Below, piece by piece: positions 1-7,651 of a stretch of 64,000 nt of DNA. Each line of letters starts with the position of its first letter. Position 1 is the stretch's first letter. A program made the translations under genes and the position numbers. Source of the stretch: Bacillus sp. BA3 (GTDB lineage: Bacteria > Bacillota > Bacilli > Bacillales > DSM-1321). The stretch is taken from positions 204,658-268,657 of the forward strand of contig PIZR01000001.1 of the NCBI GenBank assembly GCA_002835675.1, read 5' to 3'. Below the pieces are notes generated by a model, which made no database searches, was not told where the DNA came from, and was given only the letters and a program-made list of their open reading frames with translations.

Positions 1-124
1 GAGGGAATCTAGTTCATGTGACTTTCAAACTACTACACAGGATTCATCAAATTCAGAAACTTACTATAATTCATGTATCGTTTCTGAAATTGAATGCCTG
101 GCCATTCAATTTTCTATATAATAC

Positions 125-952
125 TTACGGTTTTAACACCACTTTAATGCATCCGTCTGTCCTTGTATCGAATACTTGGTAACCATGTTTAGCTTGATCC
201 AATGGTAGTACGTGGGTTACGACATCGCCAGGATCAACTTTTCCTTCAGATATTAGATTATAGAGATATGGCATATAATGGATAACGGGAGCTTGTCCGG
301 TCTTGATATCCACGTTTCTTTGAAATATATCTCCTGGCGGAAAGCCATTATAACGCCCTCCGTAAGCACCAGTTATTTGAATGGTTCCTGCTTTACGGAC
401 CGCTTGTGAGGAGATTACAATACCACCCATTGCACCGCCATGAAGCTTAAGCCCCGTTACAAGATATTCCATGGGAGTCATTTTACCACTCATGCCTGAA
501 CAGTCAATTACAATATCGGCTCCGCCTTTAGTTATGTCTTTGAGATAATCCCCTACGTTTTCATATTGTTCGAAATTTACGATTTTGACTTTATTTGTCC
601 TTTTTGCATGTTCCAGACGATAGTTGAGATGATCGACGGCAATGACCCTTTTCGCTCCTTTGAACCAAGCGAATTTTTGTACGAGTAATCCAACGGGACC
701 GCAGCCTAAGACGATTACAGTATCACCTGGTTTTACTCCTGCATGATCAACGCTCCAAAATGCGGTTGAAGCTGCATCGGCGAGTAATATCAATTTTTCA
801 TCTTCAATCTCACAGTCTTCTGGAATCTTAAAAGGAGTGAAATTCCCATAAGGGACCCGCATATATTCTGCTTGTCCTCCAGCATAACCGCCAGTTGTTT
901 CTGAATATCCAAAAAACCCGCCCATTTCTCCATGTGACTACATGTTGTTTTC
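125..952 (-). pseudogene. 5'-truncated zinc-type alcohol dehydrogenase (AdhB-like)
   Basis: The open frame gives the C-terminal two thirds of a medium-chain zinc alcohol dehydrogenase of the Bacillus AdhB/formaldehyde-dehydrogenase type. The Rossmann motif GCGPVG is present, as are the SETTGGYAGGQAEY segment and the family C-terminus. About 115-120 N-terminal residues, including the catalytic-zinc GroES domain, are missing. Reading upstream in frame from the first Met (925), a few more family-like residues (ENNM) are followed by a TAG at 938-940 and then a TAA at 962-964, so no full-length frame exists. Without the zinc-binding domain the product cannot be an active dehydrogenase. In B. subtilis, adhB lies among yraD-yraG, next to CotF-like coat genes, and here it also abuts a CotF-like pair, which supports the identification. 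Confidence 0.75.
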
Positions 953-1054
953 CAAATGGTTTTAACCTTCTAAAAAAATGAAAAGGAATGAATAAGAGCT
1001 TTTGAACAACGAAAGATAAGTAAGTGATTGTTACTGAAAGGAGAGATGCTTCTT

Positions 1055-1261
1055 GTGGAAAAGTTGGGACTGCATGAAACGTTAGAACTGCATGAAATAT
1101 TGAACTTCAAAAGCCTTTGTCTATCAAAAGCTTCTACAATGAATGGGTTAGTCCAAGATACGGAATTAAAAAACATTCTTTTACAAGACATGAGCAGCGG
1201 AAGAGAGCATATTCAAAAATTACAGGAAATCCTGCTAAACCAAGGCGAGGGAAGACAATGA
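1055..1261 (+). CDS. CotF-like small spore coat protein, first of a pair
   Basis: This 68-residue acidic, helical protein resembles the short partner (YraG type) of CotF-domain coat proteins. The GTG at 1055 is preferred because GGAGAG at 1040-1045 lies nine bases upstream; an ATG at 1046 sits too close to that site. It overlaps the next gene by ATGA (1258-1261), which indicates translational coupling. The partner is a clear CotF-domain protein, so a role in the spore coat is likely. The protein itself has no catalytic motif, and its assignment rests mainly on this pairing. Confidence 0.6.
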   Translation: MEKLGLHETLELHEILNFKSLCLSKASTMNGLVQDTELKNILLQDMSSGREHIQKLQEILLNQGEGRQ

Positions 1262-1557
1262 CTAACTTTTTGCAAAATATGGCGGGGATGGGTGGTATGA
1301 CCGATCAGGTTATTGCTACTGACTTTCTGAATTCTGCCAAATCAGGAATAAGAAATACGGCTTTCGCCATAACAGAAACAGCTTCCCCTGAATTGAGGGC
1401 TGCATTACGGCAACAGCTGAGGTCTGCTGTGGAAACACATGGGCTAATAAGTGATTACATGGTTTCAAAAGGTTATTATCATCCTCAGGATATAATTGAG
1501 CAAACGAAAGTGAATCTAAAAGCGGCTAGTACGGCTTTGAATCTTTCTCAAGGATGA
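1258..1557 (+). CDS. CotF-domain spore coat protein
   Basis: The 99-residue product has the CotF-family pattern: an alpha-helical segment with TDFLNSAKSGI, then AITETASPELRAALRQQL, and a C-terminal VSKGYYHPQD motif. These proteins are structural parts of the spore coat or intersporal matrix. The frame is open further upstream, but the ATG at 1258 overlaps the stop of the preceding gene (ATGA) and starts at the normal family N-terminus, so I use it. The pair faces away from the truncated alcohol dehydrogenase at 125-952, resembling the yraG-yraF-adhB group of B. subtilis. Confidence 0.8.
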   Translation: MTNFLQNMAGMGGMTDQVIATDFLNSAKSGIRNTAFAITETASPELRAALRQQLRSAVETHGLISDYMVSKGYYHPQDIIEQTKVNLKAASTALNLSQG

Positions 1558-1583
1558 TATTATCGGTTTGTAAAATTAGCTGA

Positions 1584-1625
1584 ATGAAATTCCCTCAATC
1601 CTTTGTGCATAGGAGGGAATTTCAT
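1584..1625. terminator. 13-bp perfect inverted repeat after the coat pair
   Basis: ATGAAATTCCCTC at 1584-1596 is exactly complementary to 1613-1625, with a 16-base loop. It lies just after the CotF-like gene and before the Rrf2 promoter. The following bases are not a proper U-tract, so a terminator is likely but not certain. Confidence 0.45.
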
Positions 1626-1676
1626 TGCAATCATAAAGTAATCAACAAAGTTGAGAACTCTGTTGAGTTTTTTGAG

Positions 1677-1705
1677 TTGACTTTACCAACTGTAAACATT
1701 AAAAT
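1677..1705 (+). promoter_or_regulatory. Sigma-A type promoter of the Rrf2 gene
   Basis: TTGACT (1677-1682), a 17-base spacer and TAAAAT (1700-1705) match the SigA consensus closely, 32 bases before the GTG start of the regulator gene. The T-rich region just upstream repeats the word TTGAG three times (around 1651-1676), which could be part of an autoregulatory site; that is inference. Confidence 0.65.
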
Positions 1706-1736
1706 TACAGTAATCTCCTTGAGGAGGATGCGAAAA

Positions 1737-2156
1737 GTGAATAGTGATTTTACAATAGCTGTGCATAGTTTGGTCTATTTAGCTTATCTACCAGATCATA
1801 TGGCAAGCAGTGAGTCTATCGCAGAAAACGTTTGTACAAACTCGGCAAGGATTCGGAAAATGATGAGCTGCTTAAGAAAAAAGGGATTTGTTAAAACGAA
1901 AGAAGGTGTGGGCGGAGGTTATATTCTAGACTGTAATCCTGAAGAGGTAAGTTTGGCAGATATTTATATAACGGTCTCACATGGAACCTTGAAACCGAAA
2001 TGGTGTACAGGCGATCCGGAGAAAAAATGTGTCATATCCTCCAATACCCAGGTAGTCATGGATCAAATATTCGATGAAGCAGAATTGTATTTTGAAAAAT
2101 ATTTGGAAGATATAACTCTCAGCACTTTTTTGGAAAAAATTAAACAATGTCCGTGA
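1737..2156 (+). CDS. Rrf2-family transcriptional regulator
   Basis: The 139-residue protein has the Rrf2 winged helix: an N-terminal FTIAVHSLVYLA helix, SIAENV...NSARIRKMM recognition segment, and the wing GVGGGYIL near residues 58-65. Rrf2 proteins sense Fe-S status, nitric oxide, cysteine supply or other signals. Two cysteines (WCTGDPEKKC) occur in the usual sensor region, but the third cysteine of NsrR/IscR is not evident, so it is more like the YwnA group. GTG at 1737 is chosen since GAGGAGG (1721-1727) is nine bases upstream, whereas the ATG at 1728 directly touches the ribosome site. It has its own promoter. Its target is unknown. Confidence 0.8.
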   Translation: MNSDFTIAVHSLVYLAYLPDHMASSESIAENVCTNSARIRKMMSCLRKKGFVKTKEGVGGGYILDCNPEEVSLADIYITVSHGTLKPKWCTGDPEKKCVISSNTQVVMDQIFDEAELYFEKYLEDITLSTFLEKIKQCP

Positions 2157-2256
2157 TATTGATTTAGTTTTTTCTTTGCACAAAATGTATATTTTATTAA
2201 TACAGTTAATAACTATAGTTTTAATATTAAATGAATATAAAAGGGGTGTTAAGGAA

Positions 2257-2640
2257 ATGGTTGAAAACAATCTGTTCAAAAATGGGGATTGGGTACAGGG
2301 AAAATCAAGAGATGGAGAACTTATCCATGGTTTCGTTGAAAACGTGAGCGATAATCGTGAAATTGTTAAAGTGAATGTGGTGGAAAGTGACAATGAAAAA
2401 GCGGTTGGGAAATCTATTTGGATTCCAAGTAGATGGACTGAAAAGCTGCCGGATCTAGAAATCAGTAACGAAACACATCTTTTGGCCTTAATTGATTTGG
2501 CTTTACTTTCTAAAGATGAAACATGGTTCATGGAGTTATCCGGTAAATTGGAATCCATCAAAATCCATCCGAAAATGAATGCCAGGAAATCAGTGGCTTT
2601 TATCCCGGGAAATAGAATCGCAAAACTTGATTTTAAATAG
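2257..2640 (+). CDS. IDEAL-domain protein of unknown function
   Basis: This 127-residue soluble protein has a beta-rich N-terminal part (GDWVQGKSRDGELIHGFVE, resembling a small barrel) and, near residues 70-95, a segment LLALIDLALLSKDETWFMEL that fits the short IDEAL domain of Firmicutes. The biochemical role of most IDEAL proteins is unknown. The start at 2257 follows AAGG at 2251, and translation upstream of it looks like noncoding sequence. It is followed after 51 bases by thioredoxin on the same strand and may be cotranscribed with it. Confidence 0.6.
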   Translation: MVENNLFKNGDWVQGKSRDGELIHGFVENVSDNREIVKVNVVESDNEKAVGKSIWIPSRWTEKLPDLEISNETHLLALIDLALLSKDETWFMELSGKLESIKIHPKMNARKSVAFIPGNRIAKLDFK

Positions 2641-2691
2641 TTGGTGAGTAAAGACCATAAATATTTCGGATAATACAAGGAGGAAATGATC

Positions 2692-3006
2692 ATGACAATA
2701 GAACATGTTACAGATGATAATTTTGCTAGTGAAATCAAGGAAGGTTTAGTATTGGTTGATTTTTGGGCACCGTGGTGCGGTCCGTGCAAAATGATTGCCC
2801 CAGTTCTTAATGAAATCGATGAGGAAATGGGTGATCAGGTTAAGATCGTAAAACTTAATGTGGATGAAAATTCAAATACGACAAGCGAATATGGAGTGAT
2901 GGGAATTCCAGCACTTATTCTATTTAAAGATGGAGAAAAGGTAGATCAAGCTATTGGCTTCCAGCCAAAAGAAGCCATTTCGGCATTAATCGCAAAGTAT
3001 GCATGA
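2692..3006 (+). CDS. Thioredoxin
   Basis: This is a canonical 104-residue cytoplasmic thioredoxin that reduces protein disulfides using electrons from thioredoxin reductase. The active site WCGPC has its cysteines at residues 29 and 32, and the cis-proline loop GIPALILF is present. No signal peptide is seen. The start at 2692 is preferred over 2686 because AAGGAGG at 2677-2683 gives an eight-base spacer. It is probably a TrxA paralogue rather than the essential trxA, as the neighbours are not the usual trxA context, but that cannot be settled from the window. Confidence 0.92.
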   Translation: MTIEHVTDDNFASEIKEGLVLVDFWAPWCGPCKMIAPVLNEIDEEMGDQVKIVKLNVDENSNTTSEYGVMGIPALILFKDGEKVDQAIGFQPKEAISALIAKYA

Positions 3007-3074
3007 TATTTAAATTAGTTTGCGGATTTGATTTATTATACAAACCAGTGGGTTACAAAATGGAGGATTACTAA

Positions 3075-4196
3075 ATGAATTCTAAATATACACCATTATT
3101 TGAATCGTTCAATTTAGGAAAGGGAATGGAATTGAAAAATCGATTGGTGATGGCACCTATGACAAATTTCTCTTCTAATTCTGACGGTACCGTTACCGAC
3201 GCAGAAGTTAATTATTATGAACGCCGGTCAAGCGGTGTCGGCATGGTTATAACGGCTTGTACTTACGTGACGGCTAATGGAAAAGGTTTTCATGGGGAAT
3301 TTGGCGGAGATAAGGATGAATTGATACCTAGTCTAAATCGATTGGCATCAGCGATTAAAGCGAAAGGGGCAAAGGCAATTCTCCAGATTTTTCATGGCGG
3401 CCGAGAGGTTCCACCGGAATTAGTAGATGGTGATGTAGTCAGCGCAAGCAATATCCCGTCGGAAGGCGAAGGGAAAGCAGTTCCGCGTCCACTTTCTGAA
3501 AAGGAAATAGAATCGATCATTCTCGACTTTGGTGAAACCACCCGACGTGCCATTGAAGCGGGATTTGACGGTGTAGAAATTCACGGTGCTAATGGGTACT
3601 TGCTTCAGCAATTCTTTTCTCCTCATTCAAACCGTCGTGAAGACAAGTGGGGCGGTTCCCTTGAAAAGCGCCTGACTTTTCCATTATCGGTTGTGGATGA
3701 AGTGAAAAAGGCTGTTGCTGAACATGCAAAGGATCCCTTCATCGTAGGATATCGTTTTTCACCGGAGGAGCCGGAAACTCCAGGAATAACCATGGATGAT
3801 ACACTTGCATTGATTGATGGACTTGTAACAAAGGATTTGGATTATCTTCATGTTTCATTAATGGAATTCTGGTCGAAAGCAAGACGGGGAGCCGACGTTG
3901 ACCGACCTCGGATAGAAATGATAAAAGAACGTATCGGAGATCAAGTTCCCGTCATTGGAGTTGGTTCCATCTATACAGCGGATGATGCGATTAAAGCACT
4001 GCAATCCGGGATTCCATTAATCGCATTAGGCCGTGAAATCATAATCGATCCTGAATGGGTACAAAAAGTGGAGCAAGGCAGGGAAGCAGAAATCGTGACA
4101 AAAATAAACAAAGATAATCAGCTGCAACTAGATATTCCAGATCCATTATGGCAAGCGATCATCCACTCTCCAGGATGGTTCCCAGGGGTAGAATAA
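3075..4196 (+). CDS. NADH-dependent flavin oxidoreductase, old yellow enzyme family (YqiG-like)
   Basis: The 373-residue protein is a TIM-barrel FMN enzyme of the old yellow enzyme family, which reduces activated C=C bonds with NAD(P)H. Visible family features are NRLVMAPMTNF at the N-terminus, the substrate-binding motif HGANGYLLQQFFSPHSNRR and the late FMN phosphate-binding region VGSIYTADDAI...ALGREIIIDPEW. The length and ends match B. subtilis YqiG, unlike the shorter NamA. The start ATG at 3075 follows GGAGG in TGGAGGATTACTAA. A strong terminator follows immediately. The physiological substrate is not predictable. Confidence 0.88.
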   Translation: MNSKYTPLFESFNLGKGMELKNRLVMAPMTNFSSNSDGTVTDAEVNYYERRSSGVGMVITACTYVTANGKGFHGEFGGDKDELIPSLNRLASAIKAKGAKAILQIFHGGREVPPELVDGDVVSASNIPSEGEGKAVPRPLSEKEIESIILDFGETTRRAIEAGFDGVEIHGANGYLLQQFFSPHSNRREDKWGGSLEKRLTFPLSVVDEVKKAVAEHAKDPFIVGYRFSPEEPETPGITMDDTLALIDGLVTKDLDYLHVSLMEFWSKARRGADVDRPRIEMIKERIGDQVPVIGVGSIYTADDAIKALQSGIPLIALGREIIIDPEWVQKVEQGREAEIVTKINKDNQLQLDIPDPLWQAIIHSPGWFPGVE

Positions 4197-4220
4197 AGTA
4201 AAAAATACATTCTGGTTTTC

Positions 4221-4270
4221 AAAAACCCCTGATAAGGATAAAAGTGTTCCTTATCAGGGGTTTTTATTTT
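4221..4270 (+). terminator. Rho-independent terminator after the old yellow enzyme gene
   Basis: An 18-bp perfect stem pairs 4221-4238 with 4248-4265 around a nine-base loop, with flanking A-tract and T-tract. It ends transcription of the flavin oxidoreductase gene and could also act on the minus strand. Confidence 0.9.
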
Positions 4271-4397
4271 TATGAGATACCACTTATAGGAGTGAGAATC
4301 TATTAAGTGAATTTCAAATTGAATCCTTAAACTGAGTATTCTTTTTCTAAGCTGTTTCGGAAAATAAAACAGGGGAAAGATTTAGAATTTTCATTGA

Positions 4398-4655
4398 CTA
4401 GAAATTAAGTCTCGACGGCAGATACATTCGGAAATTTTGGTGAGGAAAGGGGCTTTCTTTACGGAACGCTTGAAAAAGGTTAGGAAGGACGTTAGGTAAC
4501 ACCAGAAGAGCTAATATCAAAGATATTTGCAGAGAAATGATAAGTAAAAGAGACAATATAAAATGTTCATCTAAAGAAGCATCATAGCTAAAGATAAAAA
4601 ATAAAATCACTGATATTATTAGAATGCAAATGAAATTAATAATGACTTGCCTCAT
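4398..4655 (-). CDS. Small two-helix membrane protein, unknown
   Basis: The 85-residue product contains two strongly hydrophobic segments (IINFICILIISVILFFIF and ILSLLLIISLQISLILALLV), then a short basic tail. I do not recognise a family. The ATG at 4655 is preferred because a run of seven G residues just upstream could serve as ribosome site; an ATG at 4667 is also in frame. It stands alone, flanked by noncoding DNA. The evidence that it is real is only its membrane-like composition and the ribosome site. Confidence 0.4.
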   Translation of the reverse strand: MRQVIINFICILIISVILFFIFSYDASLDEHFILSLLLIISLQISLILALLVLPNVLPNLFQAFRKESPFPHQNFRMYLPSRLNF

Positions 4656-4667
4656 GGGCCCCCCCAT

Positions 4668-5039
4668 TCTAACAACAGATTAATAACACCCGGAGATAAA
4701 AGAACATGAGGTTATGATCATTCTCATAATTACTGTACTCTATTTTTCCTGATTATGAGTCTTGGTTTTTAGACATGATATTTCAAATTAGGAACAATTG
4801 TTTGCAGGAACATAAAGAATAGGATTCGAATTTAATGGCATTATTCCAACTCATTTGTAAAAATTACTGTACAGCAGTGATTTCACAGGTAGTTTGCATT
4901 TCAATATTGAAACCATCTTATTTAAATATGGGACAACCTATGTTCCTATTTCCTCAACACAATAATCGAAGTATCCATTACTCGATTTTTAAGCTTTAAT
5001 AACCAAGATAAAAATTTCTGAGCAATGGGGAAAAGAAAA
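4668..5039. other. Intergenic stretch without recognised features
   Basis: AT-rich sequence between the small membrane protein and the terminator of the doxX gene. I see no convincing frame, RNA or repeat in it. Confidence 0.5.
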
Positions 5040-5070
5040 AACACGGAGTGGATTAAACCCACTCCGTGTT
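5040..5070 (-). terminator. Terminator of the doxX-family gene
   Basis: AACACGGAGTGG (5040-5051) pairs perfectly with 5059-5070. Read on the minus strand the hairpin is followed by a T-rich tract (complement of the GGGGAAAAGAAAAA run at 5027-5040). Confidence 0.85.
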
Positions 5071-5108
5071 ATCCGTAATGTAGGGATTTAGCAAACCCAC
5101 CGATTTCC

Positions 5109-5507
5109 TTAAAATAGAAAGGAATCAAGTGAGTATGGGCCAGCTCCCGTTAACGCTATGCCAATCGCCACTGCAAGGATGGCAAGATTATATTCATAAC
5201 CGTTTTGAGTTGCCCAATAGCCATTTGCTCCATGGACTTTAACGATTGCAACGAGCATTGTAAGTGCAATCAATATACCTGCAAAGGGTGTAAAGAGACC
5301 TAATGCAAACAAAGCTCCGCCAATAAGCTCTGATAGACCAGCAAATAGGGCCATGGTAACTCCTGGCTTCATGCCAATCGAATCAAACCAGCCTCCTGTA
5401 CCTTTCAAGCCATGACCGCCAAACCAACCAAATAATTTTTGTGCCCCATGACCTACAAACGATAAACCGATAACTACACGTATAACTAATAAGCCTATAC
5501 CAATCAT
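5109..5507 (-). CDS. DoxX-family membrane protein (MhqP/CatD-like)
   Basis: The 132-residue protein has four predicted membrane helices and the DoxX pattern: an N-terminal RVVIGLSFVGHGAQKLFGWFGG, a central GLSELIGGALFALGLFTP and a C-terminal helix. In B. subtilis the relatives MhqP and CatD belong to quinone/catechol stress responses. AGGAGGAAT precedes the ATG at a good distance. The promoter region carries operator-like repeats matching the MhqR type (5543-5613), which supports a role in quinone or thiol-reactive electrophile resistance. Unlike in B. subtilis no dioxygenase or nitroreductase partner is adjacent. The family assignment is firm; the stress role is inferred. Confidence 0.85.
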   Translation of the reverse strand: MIGIGLLVIRVVIGLSFVGHGAQKLFGWFGGHGLKGTGGWFDSIGMKPGVTMALFAGLSELIGGALFALGLFTPFAGILIALTMLVAIVKVHGANGYWATQNGYEYNLAILAVAIGIALTGAGPYSLDSFLF

Positions 5508-5542
5508 TTATGATTCCTCCTGGAATTTAATTTGAATTTAGA

Positions 5543-5613
5543 TATCTTTAATTCGAGATTTGTGATTTTAAAAAAGATATTATCTCGAATTAATTTATCT
5601 TTAATTAAAGATA
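5543..5613 (-). promoter_or_regulatory. Three MhqR-like operator sites upstream of doxX
   Basis: Site 1, TATCTTTAATTCGAGATT at 5543-5560, and site 3, TATCTTTAATTAAAGATA at 5596-5613, are 18-bp inverted repeats with ATCT and AGAT arms at the same spacing. Site 2 at 5581-5598 begins TATCTCGAATT and is a strong half-site. The MhqR repressor of B. subtilis is described as binding an inverted repeat of the form tATCTcgaAtTCgAGATa, from memory. Site 3 is a perfect palindrome extending to 22 bp (5594-5615). Confidence 0.6.
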
Positions 5614-5824
5614 AACTTATTTTAGTGATTTGTCAAACATAATTTTATCTCTTATGGCTTATTTCAACAGGAGGGTTTTTGGAAAACAGATGAACTTAGC
5701 CTGGAGCAAAACAATAAGTCAGAACCGTAACACATTCCTTTTTCCTACTGTAGGTTAGCTTTCAGTTTGAATTTCGTAGTCGCAATTAAGGTCTTCAAAC
5801 GGATACCCTACTGCTATATCTATC

Positions 5825-6092
5825 TTACTCGTAAATTTCACACTTTTACTCGTGAGGTTTGCTCATTTACTCGAGAATTTTGCTGATTTACTTGTGAGTT
5901 TGGCTCGTTTACTCGTGAATTCCACTTTACTCATGCGTTTTACGCAATTACTCGTGAATTTAACGCAATTACTCGTGAATTTTGCTGATTTACTCGTGAG
6001 TTTTACGCAATTACTCGTGAAATATGCTGATTTACTCGTAAGTTTTATACTTTTACTCGTGAATTCCGCGCAATTACTCGTAAATTACTCAA
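5825..6092. repeat. 21-bp tandem repeat, 13 copies
   Basis: Units begin with TTACTCGTGA and repeat every 21 bases at 5825, 5846, 5867, 5888, 5909, 5927 (after one unit shortened to 18), 5948, 5969, 5990, 6011, 6032, 6053 and 6074. The second half of the unit alternates mainly between TTTTGCTGAT-like and TTTACGCAA-like endings. The period is a multiple of three, so an 87-codon frame stays open across it, but its product is a pure seven-residue repeat without a ribosome site and I regard it as noncoding. Confidence 0.9.
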
Positions 6093-6169
6093 TTTTCCTC
6101 ATGATCAGTATATGAAATTCAATTTCAATTTTAATTAATTTAGGAATCGTTTAGGAACAGGCCGCTCAT

Positions 6170-6519
6170 TTAAATAATGAACATTTGCAAAATGATTGGT
6201 GTCCCTTTTATTGGGATATCAATCGTGTTCAATTAAGTTTTCCTTTTTCAACGGTGTAATTATCGTGGGGCTGCAATACACCATTTATGAATAAATTCAT
6301 ATAGGATACATTTGATGGATCAAGTATTGTCTATGTCAGCTATTCCGTCTTTTCTTCATAAATCCGTTGGCACCCATTTGCAATAGCATAAAATTCATAA
6401 GAAATGATTCTTTTTGGGATCCTCGTGCGAACTTCGTTGGGAGAGCACTTAGGGAAAAACAACAAAGGTCTCGGGATAGCTGTATCTTCTTTAATGAAAC
6501 GGAAATATTTACTGTGCAT
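6170..6519 (-). pseudogene. Decayed DUF4183-family gene
   Basis: On the minus strand an ATG at 6519 with AAAGGGGAGAG upstream opens a frame of 59 codons, then meets two in-frame TAG stops. The same frame resumes with [17 protein letters not shown], the hallmark of DUF4183 proteins, and after a third in-frame stop (TGA) the reading continues in another frame as IDIPIKGTPIILQM to a TAA at 6170-6172. So the gene has two nonsense codons and one frameshift. The intact relative at 6657 carries the same [13 protein letters not shown] core and is divergently oriented. Sequencing error could explain one lesion but hardly all. Confidence 0.7.
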
Positions 6520-6656
6520 TTCTAAAACTCTCCCCTTTTCTTATCTCCTTATACATTTTACATAAAGTACAGATTATCGTGAGGACCATTTTTGAAAATT
6601 GTCTATACAATTCCTTTTGCAAAAGTCATAGCATGGAGAGAAGAGAGGTGAATATT

Positions 6657-7037
6657 TTGCCGTTAAAAATAATGAAATTAGCGATAGCGGCTACCTCGGT
6701 GATCAATGTGAATCCATTGGTCACCCGATTATTTTATGAGGTGCCTGCCGCATCGACTGGTCCAACCACGCTTTCAATTGATCCAGCAAGCTTTTTCTCG
6801 GATACTGGTGACCCTGCGACTGTACTGCCTGTATTAAGTACTGAAAACAGTTCATATGAGGTGTTTATTAATGGGGTGCTGCAAATGGAGGATTTAACAA
6901 CATACACACCAGGTGCCACTGGGGTAGGAAGTCTTGTGATCACTGTTCCGGACGGTTCTTCCATCTTAGCTGGATCTCCTATCGTTCTTGTTGTGACAAA
7001 CTATGCACCGACATCCGATGTTGATATTGCTACATGA
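6657..7037 (+). CDS. DUF4183 domain protein
   Basis: The 126-residue protein begins MPLKIMKLAIAATS and has the family features SYEVFINGVLQMEDLTTYTPG and a beta-rich C-terminus. DUF4183 proteins are common in sporulating Bacillaceae and are suspected surface or exosporium-associated proteins; no function is established that I know of. I choose the TTG at 6657 because GAGAGGTG (6642-6649) is eight bases upstream and the family N-terminus begins there; the longer frame upstream has no support. A terminator follows. There is no signal peptide. Confidence 0.75.
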   Translation: MPLKIMKLAIAATSVINVNPLVTRLFYEVPAASTGPTTLSIDPASFFSDTGDPATVLPVLSTENSSYEVFINGVLQMEDLTTYTPGATGVGSLVITVPDGSSILAGSPIVLVVTNYAPTSDVDIAT

Positions 7038-7070
7038 TTTTTAAGCATTATTTTAAATGAAAAAACAGGA

Positions 7071-7106
7071 AAACAGGCAGCGCCCATGGTGCTTGCCTGT
7101 TTTTTA
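7071..7106 (+). terminator. Terminator after the DUF4183 gene
   Basis: AAACAGGCA (7071-7079) pairs with 7094-7102, with additional GC pairs inside the loop, followed by a T-run to 7106. Confidence 0.85.
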
Positions 7107-7221
7107 ATATAGCAAATGTCATGCCTATGTATTCAAATTGTGAAAGAATGAAAAAGGGGAGATTGACAGCAAAATAAATCATATAATAATATATGTGGTT
7201 ATCAATGGGAGAGGTACTGGG

Positions 7222-7395
7222 TTAAAAATTTGTACCTGTTTTATAAAAAAGTTCATTATATTTATTTAATAATTGATCAAGTTGCTGGCTGTATTCAACG
7301 GCAACATTTGAGTTCAAACCATCTTTAGCGACAATCTTGATAAGTTCATTTCTCTTCAATTCAATCTGTTCGAGAAATTCATTCTTTTTAGCCAT
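7222..7395 (-). CDS. Spo0E-like aspartyl-phosphate phosphatase
   Basis: The 57-residue protein is a two-helix hairpin with the Spo0E family signature near the C-terminal helix (SQQLDQLLNKYN, with S-x-x-L-D). Spo0E-type phosphatases dephosphorylate Spo0A~P and so delay entry into sporulation. The start at 7395 is chosen because AGAAAGGAAA lies at the right distance, whereas an ATG eight codons upstream lacks a site. It is monocistronic. Which response regulator it acts on is inferred from the family only. Confidence 0.8.
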   Translation of the reverse strand: MAKKNEFLEQIELKRNELIKIVAKDGLNSNVAVEYSQQLDQLLNKYNELFYKTGTNF

Positions 7396-7651
7396 TATAT
7401 TTCCTTTCTGGCCCAACATTTTTTCATGGTACCATTAATTTATGTGTTCGTTGTAAAATCTGTATGAATATAACAATTATATCGGCTTGGACTAATGAAT
7501 TCAAATAAGTTATCTTATTGAAAATTAAACCGTCGCCCCATTCTGTTTTTAGGCAATTGGCTGTCATGAAATATTCACAGTTCCATAAATGTATTTTTTT
7601 ATCTTATTTGTTACAATGTTTATAGGTTGACATACATAGGAGTGAGCTTAT

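Noticed and set aside
1028..1257. Longer start for the second CotF-like protein at 1117
   Set aside because: The extension overlaps the first coat gene in another frame; the ATGA overlap at 1258 marks the real start.
5825..6092. CRISPR array
   Set aside because: The units are contiguous 21-mers with no unique spacers of 30-40 bases and no cas genes are near.
5852..6115. 87-codon open frame across the 21-bp repeats
   Set aside because: It is a by-product of a repeat whose period is a multiple of three; no ribosome site and no protein-like variation.
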